A stretch of 5,962 bases of DNA from an uncultured Clostridia bacterium (GTDB taxonomy: Bacteria > Bacillota_A > Clostridia > Oscillospirales > Oscillospiraceae), in NCBI GenBank assembly GCA_946410505.1, contig CAMKAP010000129.1, positions 1 to 5,962 of the forward strand, written 5' to 3'. The notes under the pieces are model-generated. The model was not told where the DNA came from. It searched no databases and saw only the letters and a list, made by a program, of their open reading frames with translations. Shown here in pieces: positions 1-5,867 of the stretch. The position numbers and the translations under genes were made by a program. Numbering within the stretch: position 1 is the first letter of the stretch; every line of letters starts with the position of its first letter.

Positions 1-1120
1 GCTGCGGAGTTTTCAGCGGGTCCAGCGGGATCGTGATCTCCGGTGAATCCTCCTCATAGTAGTTTTCACACGTAAGGCTGCGATCTCCGCGCTTTACTCG
101 GTAGAGATTCGCGGTCACCAGCTCCGCCTGTCGGCGCACTTCCTCGCGCGTCTCCGTGCGCTGATAGTCCTCCCGCTGCCCGGCGAGCTTGCGGGAAAGC
201 CGATCCCGCGCCGTCTTTACGCTGCGCTGCAGCTCATGGGAGCGTCTGCGCTGCTGCTCCTGACGGTCACGGCGGCTGTAGAAGGCGTCCAGCAGGGTGG
301 AAAAGCTGGCGCAGGTCTCCACCTGCGCAGCCTCGCCGTACTGGGATACGCGCAGGAAACTGAAATCCAGGGGCTTTCCGTCCCGCGTGATGAGGCAGGG
401 CGTGTATTCGCCGTTCTCCACCGTCTCAGAGAGCGCGTCCAGCTGTTCAGGCAGCAAGCTGTAATTCCCGCCGCAGCGATAAGCAAGCTCCCGGCACACT
501 AGCGGTGACAGCCCACCCAGATGGTCCAGCAGCCACTTGTCCACGGGCTCGGAGACGTCCGCCCCGGCGATCAGAGCCAGGCGCTCCTCGGAGCTGCTGT
601 CAAAGAAGGAGAGCTTACTCTGCTTCGGCGGCATCCGGTAGATCATGCCGGGGAGCAGCCGGCGCATAGCGTCCCCCGCGAAATCCACCCGGCGCATACA
701 GTCGATGATGCGCCCGTCCTCCCCCACCAGGATCACATTCGCGCTGCGGCCGATCATCTCCACAATGAGCTGCTTGCGGGAATCCACGCCCATCTCATCG
801 TGGGTGTCCAGCAAAAAGATCAGCATGCGCTCATGCTCCGGCTGATAAACGGAGACAATGTGCGCACCCACCAGATGCTTGCGCAGGAGCATGCAGAACA
901 TGGGCGGCTCCGCGGGGTTTTCAAAGCTCTCCTCCGTCAGATGTACGCGGGCGTTTCCGGTGCCGGCGGCAACGATCATGCGGCGATTCTTTCCGTTTGC
1001 GCGGAGGGAGAGCAGCAGCATATCGCGCTCAGGCTGCTGTACCCTGTCGATACGGCCGCCGGTGATCTCCTGTTCCAGCTCCGAAGCCAGCGCGGCTGTG
1101 CAAATGGCGTCCAGCGGCAT
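1..1120 (-). CDS. rqcH: RqcH / NFACT-family ribosome quality control factor (FbpA-like), C-terminus cut by window edge
   Basis: RqcH binds 50S subunits carrying stalled peptidyl-tRNA and recruits tRNA-Ala so that the nascent chain receives a C-terminal alanine tail for proteolysis; older annotations call the family fibronectin-binding protein. The 373 residues present follow Bacillus subtilis RqcH closely from memory. The NFACT-N core includes GGRI (21-24), ENPAEPPMFCMLLRKH (67-82) and EMIGRSANVILV (121-132). A helix-hairpin-helix region follows around 170-265 (LGGLSPLVCREL, 201-212), then a charged coiled coil (about 281-335) and the TANLY...ITIPLDP segment (336-368). The family is about 570 residues, so the second coiled coil and NFACT-R domain lie off the left edge. 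The ATG start has GGAGG 7 bases upstream. Asp4 is kept, but the usual Asp97-Arg98 pair is Glu97-Arg98. The gene begins 2 bases after mrnC and is probably translationally coupled to it. Identity is very sure. Confidence 0.95.
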   Translation of the reverse strand, partial: MPLDAICTAALASELEQEITGGRIDRVQQPERDMLLLSLRANGKNRRMIVAAGTGNARVHLTEESFENPAEPPMFCMLLRKHLVGAHIVSVYQPEHERMLIFLLDTHDEMGVDSRKQLIVEMIGRSANVILVGEDGRIIDCMRRVDFAGDAMRRLLPGMIYRMPPKQSKLSFFDSSSEERLALIAGADVSEPVDKWLLDHLGGLSPLVCRELAYRCGGNYSLLPEQLDALSETVENGEYTPCLITRDGKPLDFSFLRVSQYGEAAQVETCASFSTLLDAFYSRRDRQEQQRRRSHELQRSVKTARDRLSRKLAGQREDYQRTETREEVRRQAELVTANLYRVKRGDRSLTCENYYEEDSPEITIPLDPLKTPQ

Positions 1121-1122
1121 AC

Positions 1123-1521
1123 TCAGTCCTCCATAATTGCCGAGAAAAGGGCGTTTAGGCGCTCCTGTCTTCCCAGAAGGTAGAGATAGCCAAAGAGCGC
1201 CTCCAGGCCCGTAGCGGCGTGATATTCGCCCACATTCGCCCCCTGCGGGACGCCGTGGACGTGAGCGTTGCGCCCGCGCTTGAAGATCGCAAGCTCTTCC
1301 TCGTCCAGCAGGCCAATGATCCTTTCGACAGCTTTGGCCTGGGCGGGTGCTTTTACAAAGGACACTGTGCGTTTGTGCAGCTCGCCGATGGCGGTGTGGC
1401 CCTCGCGGCAGAGCATGGTGCGCGTCATCAGCTCATAGACTCCGTCCCCGATGTGGGCAAGGCCCAGCATGGAGATGCGGTTGACCTCCGTGACGCTCAT
1501 ATTCGGTGCAAAATAATCCAT
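1123..1521 (-). CDS. mrnC: Mini-ribonuclease III (MrnC)
   Basis: A cytoplasmic dimeric endoribonuclease of the RNase III catalytic fold without a separate double-stranded RNA-binding domain. In Bacillus it trims both ends of 23S rRNA precursor in assembling 50S subunits. From the chosen ATG the protein has 132 residues, typical for the family. LAHIGDGVYE (21-30) carries the metal-binding Asp26, KRGRNA is at 81-86, and GLEALFGYL (105-113) carries the catalytic Glu107; these match the Asp23/Glu106 motifs of B. subtilis Mini-III. A TTG five codons further upstream (1534-1536) is in frame, but it lies in the T-tract of the preceding hairpin and has no ribosome binding site. The ATG at 1519-1521 has AAGGA 5 bases upstream, so I chose it. 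No promoter fits between the hairpin and the start, so expression probably depends on read-through from ftsK or a promoter inside ftsK. rqcH follows after 2 bases. Confidence 0.95.
   Translation of the reverse strand: MDYFAPNMSVTEVNRISMLGLAHIGDGVYELMTRTMLCREGHTAIGELHKRTVSFVKAPAQAKAVERIIGLLDEEELAIFKRGRNAHVHGVPQGANVGEYHAATGLEALFGYLYLLGRQERLNALFSAIMED
1126..1132 (-). promoter_or_regulatory. Ribosome binding site of rqcH inside the 3' end of mrnC
   Basis: GGAGGAC on the minus strand overlaps the last codons of mrnC. GGAGG ends 7 bases before the rqcH ATG, and the mrnC TGA sits between the two. This layout suits reinitiation or coupled translation by ribosomes finishing mrnC. Confidence 0.8.
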
Positions 1522-1526
1522 CTTCT

Positions 1527-1531
1527 TCCTT
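1527..1531 (-). promoter_or_regulatory. Ribosome binding site deciding the mrnC start
   Basis: AAGGA lies 5 bases before the ATG at 1521 and 3 bases after the T-tract of the ftsK-mrnC hairpin. It would lie inside the coding region if translation began at the in-frame TTG at 1536, so it favours the ATG. Confidence 0.6.
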
Positions 1532-1534
1532 CGC

Positions 1535-1561
1535 AAAAAGGGCGTGAAACACGCCCTTTTT
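1535..1561 (-). terminator. Intrinsic terminator-like hairpin between ftsK and mrnC
   Basis: AAAAAGGGCGTG and CACGCCCTTTTT form a perfect 12-bp inverted repeat around a 3-base loop. On the minus strand the G/C-rich 7-bp core is followed by five T residues, which fits a Rho-independent terminator 9 bases after the ftsK stop. The A/T flanks make it symmetric, so it could act on either strand. The T-tract is short and is followed directly by GCG, so leaky termination is plausible. mrnC starts 13 bases after the last T. Confidence 0.8.
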
Positions 1562-1570
1562 GTCTGATTC

Positions 1571-4249
1571 TTATTCGTCCTCGAAGCTGTCGGCCGTGTC
1601 GCTCATGCGCGCAGCCAGCTCCATATCGCTGTCGGAGGCGAGGCCCAACTGCACCTGCAGCTGCTGCCAGCCGGCCCGGTCGATGACCACGCTGCGGGGC
1701 TTTGCGCCCTCGTAAGGGCCAACAATGCCCAGCTCCTCCATCTGATCCACGATGCGGGCCGCGCGGGAATAGCCCAGCTTGACGCGCCGCTGCAGCATGG
1801 AAACAGAGCAGGAACCCATCTCCAGCACGGCCTCCACCGCCTTGGGCAGCATCTCGTCATAGGCGCCGGCGGTGCCTTCCTCCTCCTTGGCAGAGGATTT
1901 GTCCGAGCCGCTCTTTTCCTCCGTGGCCTTGTTCATAAAGGTCTCGATCTCGGTGTTCTGCGCGGCCTCGCCCGCGTTCTCCTTGATGAACTGGATCACA
2001 TCCTCGCGCTCCTCATCGGAGACAAAGGCGCCCTGGATACGGATGGGCTTGCCGATACCCACCGGAGAAAACAGCATGTCGCCCATGCCGATCAGCTTCT
2101 CTGCGCCGCCCTGATCCAGAATGATGCGGCTCTCCATCGCGGAGGAGACCGCAAAGGCGATGCGGGATGGGATATTGGCCTTCATCAATCCGGTAATCAC
2201 ATCGGCGGACGGGCGCTGCGTGGCGATAACCAGGTGCATGCCCGCAGCGCGGCCCATCTGAGCCACACGGCAGATGCTCTCCTCCACTTCCTTGGAGGCA
2301 ACCATCATCAGGTCTGCCAGCTCGTCAATCACGATAACGACCTGCGGCAGGCGCGATTCCCCGTTTGCCTCGCAGTGCTTATTGTAATTTTCCAGATCGC
2401 GCACGCCCACCTCAGAGAACTGGCGATAGCGCTTGAGCATCTCCACCACAGACCACTGCAGCGCGCCGGCGGCCTTCTTCGGGTCGGTGACGACCGGGAC
2501 GTACAGATGCGGGATGCCGTTATAGATGCCCAGCTCCACCATCTTCGGGTCGATCATGATGAGGCGCACCTCATCCGGCCGCGCTTTGTACAGCAGCGAC
2601 AGGATCAGAGAGTTCATGCACACGGACTTTCCGGAGCCGGTGGTACCGGCGATGAGCATGTGCGGGAGCTTTGCAATATTGCCCACAATGGCGTCGCCGC
2701 TGATATCCTTGCCGATGGCAAAGCTCAGGCGTGACTTGGCATTCTGAAACTTGGCAGAGGAAATAATATCGCCAAGATACACCGTGCTCACGATCTTGTT
2801 GGGCACCTCGATGCCCACGGTGGAGATTTTGTCCGGGATCGGAGCGATACGGACGTTCACCACGCCCAGCGCCAGCGCCAGGTCGCCTGCCAGATTGGTG
2901 ACGCGGGAGAGCTTGACGCCCTGCTCCAGCTCAATATCGTAGCGGGTGACCGTAGGGCCGCGGGTGACGCCGACGATACCGGCGTTGATGCCGAAACTGC
3001 GGATGGCGCCTTCCAGGCGCTCCCGATTCAGCGCGATCTCGTCCCGCGCGTCCACGGCGGTGCTGCCGGCAGAGCGCAGCAGATTCAGCGGCGGGAACAC
3101 ATAGTCCCCCTGCTGTGTCTGCGCAGCGACAGCCTTCTCGACCGCTTTGGCTTCCGCCTCCACCGCCTGTTTGGCGGCCTTTTTCTTCGGCGGGTCGGAG
3201 ACCTCCGCCGTAACCGCGACGGCAGGCTTCACGGGCGTGGGAGCCTTCGGCGCAACGGACAGCTTGCGGAAGCTCTCCTCCAGGTCAAAGCCCGGGATCT
3301 CCGCGGGCTCCTTCGAAACGGGAATCTCCTCCTGCACGGCCGGGGCAGGCTCCTCTGTCGCCTTCCGGCGCACCTTGGCGCGGCTGCGGGTTTTCGCGGG
3401 GGCAATATAGCTGTCCTCATAGGCAGCCGAAGGCCCCGTCAGAGTCAAGGGTTCCTCGTCCTCCCCCAGCGGGAGATCAACGGTATAGGTCCTGCGGTCC
3501 ACGCGCTCGATGGGCTTTGCAGGCTTGCCGACCGGCACGCCGCGCTCATCCAGCAGTTCGGGGACTGTGAATTTTTCGTTCTCCACATAGGCCGCGGGAT
3601 CGTAGGGCCTGCGCTCCAGCTTCACGCTCTTGAACAGGCCGCGGAAGCTGCCGCGGAATGCGAACACGACGCAGCAGAGAAACAGCACAACCAGCAGCGG
3701 CATGGCGCCGTACACGCTGAAGGCCGCCTCCAGCGCCCTGGCCAGCAATCCGCCGATCACGCCGCCGGAAATCATATCCTGCCCGTTCCAGAAGAGCTTG
3801 CCGACCATGACCTGAAACTCCAGGCCGTCCGCCGGCGTGAGGCCCAGGGAGAGCTCCATGATGGCGGAGAAAAACACCGGCAGCAGCAGCGCGCAGGTGA
3901 TACGCCCGTCCACAGGCCGCCCTTTATGGGTAAAGAGGACGAAGGTGCACAGCACAAAGGCCACCGGGACGACCCAGAAGCCATAGCCTACCAGGCCCTT
4001 GAGAAAATTGGAAAAGAACGCCACAAAGGCCCCATCCTGATTGTAATGGCTCAGAACAGCGATGACGGCGAGGAACAGGAACACCACGCCCCAGATCTCC
4101 CGGCGTACCGGCTGCGGCGCGGCAGGCGCGCTTTTTGCGGGCGCAGACTTGGGAGGTGCCGCTTTCGTCGTAGTCTTTTTCGCGGCGCCTGCGCTCTTTT
4201 TTGGCGCCGGAGCCGATTTCTTTTTCGTTGAAGATTTGCTTGATGCCAT
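1571..4249 (-). CDS. ftsK: FtsK/SpoIIIE family DNA translocase
   Basis: A membrane-anchored hexameric ATPase that pumps double-stranded DNA through the division or sporulation septum. It has 892 residues, a little longer than SpoIIIE (787). The order is a Lys/Ala/Pro-rich cytoplasmic tail (1-50), about four membrane segments (roughly 52-68, 85-107, 117-137, 182-199), a charged Ala/Pro/Glu/Lys linker (about 205-380), and the alpha and beta motor domains (about 383-765). The motor holds Walker A GTTGSGKS (535-542), Walker B VVIVIDEL (637-644, Asp642-Glu643), ATQRPS (676-681) and GGAEKLIGMGDML (714-726). A Ser/Glu/Lys-rich spacer (775-797) leads to the gamma winged-helix domain (about 798-858), which reads oriented DNA sites, and an acidic tail. 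The ATG has AAGGA 10 bases upstream and lies 19 bases after uppP, so the two are probably co-transcribed. Whether it serves division (FtsK) or sporulation (SpoIIIE) cannot be told from sequence alone. Confidence 0.97.
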   Translation of the reverse strand: MASSKSSTKKKSAPAPKKSAGAAKKTTTKAAPPKSAPAKSAPAAPQPVRREIWGVVFLFLAVIAVLSHYNQDGAFVAFFSNFLKGLVGYGFWVVPVAFVLCTFVLFTHKGRPVDGRITCALLLPVFFSAIMELSLGLTPADGLEFQVMVGKLFWNGQDMISGGVIGGLLARALEAAFSVYGAMPLLVVLFLCCVVFAFRGSFRGLFKSVKLERRPYDPAAYVENEKFTVPELLDERGVPVGKPAKPIERVDRRTYTVDLPLGEDEEPLTLTGPSAAYEDSYIAPAKTRSRAKVRRKATEEPAPAVQEEIPVSKEPAEIPGFDLEESFRKLSVAPKAPTPVKPAVAVTAEVSDPPKKKAAKQAVEAEAKAVEKAVAAQTQQGDYVFPPLNLLRSAGSTAVDARDEIALNRERLEGAIRSFGINAGIVGVTRGPTVTRYDIELEQGVKLSRVTNLAGDLALALGVVNVRIAPIPDKISTVGIEVPNKIVSTVYLGDIISSAKFQNAKSRLSFAIGKDISGDAIVGNIAKLPHMLIAGTTGSGKSVCMNSLILSLLYKARPDEVRLIMIDPKMVELGIYNGIPHLYVPVVTDPKKAAGALQWSVVEMLKRYRQFSEVGVRDLENYNKHCEANGESRLPQVVIVIDELADLMMVASKEVEESICRVAQMGRAAGMHLVIATQRPSADVITGLMKANIPSRIAFAVSSAMESRIILDQGGAEKLIGMGDMLFSPVGIGKPIRIQGAFVSDEEREDVIQFIKENAGEAAQNTEIETFMNKATEEKSGSDKSSAKEEEGTAGAYDEMLPKAVEAVLEMGSCSVSMLQRRVKLGYSRAARIVDQMEELGIVGPYEGAKPRSVVIDRAGWQQLQVQLGLASDSDMELAARMSDTADSFEDE

Positions 4250-4259
4250 GAATCATATG

Positions 4260-4264
4260 TCCTT
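4260..4264 (-). promoter_or_regulatory. Ribosome binding site of ftsK
   Basis: AAGGA lies in the 19-base gap after the uppP stop, 10 bases before the ftsK ATG. An out-of-frame ATG at 4254-4256 is only 3 bases from the same site and would not be favoured. Confidence 0.55.
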
Positions 4265-4268
4265 ATTC

Positions 4269-5102
4269 TTAGAATATCATGGTCAGAATGATGCTCAGCA
4301 CACCAACGACCCAGCAATAGTAGGCGAAGCCGCCGAATTTCCCTTTTCCGGAGATGTATTTAAGCAGGGAGATGGAGAGGATGCCCGAGACCATGGCCAC
4401 CGCCATGCCGATCAGATAGGCCGGCATGCTGGACCAGTCGATCCCTTCCTGCACCGCGTCGGCAATACCCAGGATATTGGCGCCGAGGACGGCGGTCAGA
4501 CTCATCAAAAAGGAAAACTTCACCGCGAATTCGCGTTTCAGCCCTGTGGCGATGCCTGCCGTGATGGTGGTTCCGCTGCGGGAGAGGCCCGGAACCGTCG
4601 CCACGCACTGGCAGAGGCCGATGATGAGCGCGTCCCAGACGGACATGCCGCCCACAGTCTTGCGCCCCTCCGTCATTTTATCCGAGACGAAGAGCATGCA
4701 GCCGGTGAGCACCAGGGCAATACCGATGAAGAAGTTATTGTAGAAAAGACCGTCCAGCAGATGCTTGACCGGAAGGACCAGCAGAAGCGGCAGCGTGGCA
4801 AGGCAGATCATAAAGAAGAGCCGTGCCGCGGGATAGCGGGCCCGGCGCTCACCCGCCAGCGGTCCGATATTGACAAAGCCCAGCACTTCGAAGAACATGG
4901 CGACGATGTCCTCCCAATAGACGATGCAGATGGACATCAGCGTGCCAAGATGCAGCAGCACGTCAAAAAACATGTGCCCGTTCTCCGCCGTCGTCATGCC
5001 GAACAGGTTGTTCAGAATTGACAGATGGCCCGAGCTGGAGATGGGAAGGAACTCCGCCAGTCCCTGCACCAGACCGAGCACGATTGCGTTTCCAATGGAC
5101 AT
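4269..5102 (-). CDS. uppP: Undecaprenyl-diphosphatase UppP (BacA family)
   Basis: An integral membrane phosphatase that converts undecaprenyl diphosphate to undecaprenyl phosphate, the lipid carrier for peptidoglycan and other wall polymers. Extra activity of this family is known to give bacitracin resistance. From the chosen ATG it has 277 residues, the usual family length. The two signature motifs are present: QGLAEFLPISSSGHL (13-27, Glu17, Ser24, His26) and PGLSRSGTTI (171-180, Arg175), which form the active site in known structures. About eight hydrophobic segments cover most of the chain. Two in-frame ATGs compete. The one at 5108 has only 3 bases between GGGGG and the start, while the one at 5102 has 9 bases and gives an N-terminus typical of relatives (MSxxNAIxLGxxQG), so I prefer 5102. 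The gene has its own likely promoter and leads into ftsK. Confidence 0.96.
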   Translation of the reverse strand: MSIGNAIVLGLVQGLAEFLPISSSGHLSILNNLFGMTTAENGHMFFDVLLHLGTLMSICIVYWEDIVAMFFEVLGFVNIGPLAGERRARYPAARLFFMICLATLPLLLVLPVKHLLDGLFYNNFFIGIALVLTGCMLFVSDKMTEGRKTVGGMSVWDALIIGLCQCVATVPGLSRSGTTITAGIATGLKREFAVKFSFLMSLTAVLGANILGIADAVQEGIDWSSMPAYLIGMAVAMVSGILSISLLKYISGKGKFGGFAYYCWVVGVLSIILTMIF

Positions 5103-5111
5103 AGACATGAA

Positions 5112-5116
5112 CCCCC
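5112..5116 (-). promoter_or_regulatory. Weak ribosome binding site of uppP
   Basis: GGGGG on the minus strand is the only purine-rich site in the short leader. It is 9 bases from the ATG at 5102 and 3 bases from the ATG at 5108. It pairs less well with the 16S tail than the GGAGG sites of tepA and rqcH. Confidence 0.4.
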
Positions 5117-5134
5117 ACGATAATCGTAAAATTT

Positions 5135-5163
5135 AGTTTACCATATTTCTACGTTAAAAACAA
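5135..5163 (-). promoter_or_regulatory. Sigma-A-like promoter for uppP-ftsK
   Basis: On the minus strand TTGTTT (5163-5158) is followed after exactly 17 bases by TAAACT (5140-5135). A TGG directly before the latter gives an extended -10 (TGn). The -35 matches consensus at three positions and the -10 at four. Transcription would begin near 5128, leaving a leader of about 25 bases. The surrounding A/T-rich stretch stands out from the GC-rich genes. This would let uppP and ftsK be transcribed apart from tepA. Confidence 0.5.
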
Positions 5164-5202
5164 GAGGAATAGAAGCACCGCAGTGGTTCCCGGGCATAAG
5201 CG

Positions 5203-5235
5203 TCTGAGCCGCCCCATTCACCGGGGCGGCTCAGA
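5203..5235 (-). terminator. GC-rich hairpin spanning the tepA stop codon, no U-tract
   Basis: TCTGAGCCGCCCC (5203-5215) and GGGGCGGCTCAGA (5223-5235) form a perfect 13-bp stem with a 7-base loop. In the tepA transcript the 5' arm encodes the final Ser-Glu-Pro-Pro residues, and the TGA stop lies in the loop. No run of T follows the 3' arm on the minus strand, so this is not a classic intrinsic terminator. It could protect the mRNA 3' end, assist factor-dependent termination or affect termination of translation. Confidence 0.55.
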
Positions 5236-5853
5236 TTCGATCTGCCGATGCAGCCAGTCCAGCGCGTCCGAGAGTGTCCCGGCCGCGTCGATCAGGCCGA
5301 GATGGACCGCATCCTCTCCGTGGATCACACTTCCCACGTCGTTGGCCAGCTCATCGGTTTTGTTCATCAGCCGCAGATAGTCCTCCCTGCGGATACGGGA
5401 ATGAGCCGTCACGAAGCCCACGATGCGCTCCTGGATGCGGGCAAAGTATTCATAGGTCTGCGGCACCCCGATCACCACGCCGTTGACGCGCACCGGGTGG
5501 ATCGTCATGGCTGCGGAAGGCGCAATGAAGCTGCGTTTTGCCGCAACGGCCAACGGTACCCCGATGGAGTGCCCGCCGCCCAGCACCAGCGAAACCGTAG
5601 GTTTTCGCATGCCCGCAATCAGCTCCGCGATGGCAAGCCCGGCCTCCACATCGCCGCCCACGGTGTTGAGCAGGATGAGCAGACCACGGATCTCCGGCGT
5701 CTCCTCAATCGCCGCGAGCAGCGGCAAAACATGCTCATATTTTGTCGTCTTGGTGTCTTCCGGCAGCGTCTGATGCCCCTCGATTTGCCCGATGATCGTC
5801 AGGCAGTGAATCTGACCCGCGGATGTAGCACCAATATCCGCTATTTCATTCAA
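5218..5853 (-). CDS. tepA: TepA-type ClpP-like serine protease (YmfB family)
   Basis: A cytoplasmic protease with the ClpP fold. In B. subtilis TepA was first linked to protein export and later to degradation of small acid-soluble spore proteins during outgrowth. The 211 residues match TepA: HCLTIIGQIEGH (16-27), TTKYEHV (36-42), LLNTVGGDVEAGLAIAE (61-77), the nucleophile motif GGGHSIGVP (92-100, Ser96), and MTIHPV (116-121, His119). Asp172 in LANDVGS is a candidate third triad member, and AVHLGLID (182-189) matches the ClpP C-terminal motif. Translation starts at TTG (5851-5853): a perfect GGAGG is 9 bases upstream, a TGA is in frame 9 bases upstream, and the next in-frame Met is residue 116. 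In B. subtilis tepA lies close to spoIIIE, which supports the call; here uppP stands between them. The 3' end forms a strong hairpin. Confidence 0.93.
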   Translation of the reverse strand: MNEIADIGATSAGQIHCLTIIGQIEGHQTLPEDTKTTKYEHVLPLLAAIEETPEIRGLLILLNTVGGDVEAGLAIAELIAGMRKPTVSLVLGGGHSIGVPLAVAAKRSFIAPSAAMTIHPVRVNGVVIGVPQTYEYFARIQERIVGFVTAHSRIRREDYLRLMNKTDELANDVGSVIHGEDAVHLGLIDAAGTLSDALDWLHRQIESEPPR

Positions 5854-5860
5854 TTTCTTT

Positions 5861-5867
5861 CACCTCC
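5861..5867 (-). promoter_or_regulatory. Strong ribosome binding site deciding the TTG start of tepA
   Basis: GGAGGTG on the minus strand is the best Shine-Dalgarno match in the window. GGAGG ends 9 bases before the TTG at 5853. The nearby ATG at 5847-5849 is out of frame and reads only ATG-AAA-TAG. Confidence 0.85.

Noticed and set aside
521..1183. Plus-strand open frame of 220 codons opposite rqcH and mrnC
   Set aside because: It is antisense to well recognised proteins, is rich in His, Arg and Gln as expected for a GC-rich shadow frame, and resembles no family I know.
1519..1536. In-frame TTG start giving a 5-residue longer MrnC
   Set aside because: The TTG lies in the T-tract of the hairpin and has no ribosome binding site; the ATG at 1521 has one at good spacing and gives the usual family length.
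3924..4256. Minus-strand open frame starting 7 bases before ftsK in another frame
   Set aside because: It overlaps the ftsK N-terminus, its start is only 3 bases from the ribosome binding site, and its protein looks like a frame-shifted reading of ftsK.
4062..5021. Plus-strand open frame of 319 codons opposite uppP and the start of ftsK
   Set aside because: It crosses two confident minus-strand genes and their gap, has shadow-like composition (His, Asp, Arg, Gln) and no recognisable motif.
5100..5108. First ATG of uppP at 5108
   Set aside because: Its spacing to GGGGG is only 3 bases; the second ATG fits both spacing and family N-termini better. The call is not firm, and the difference is two residues.
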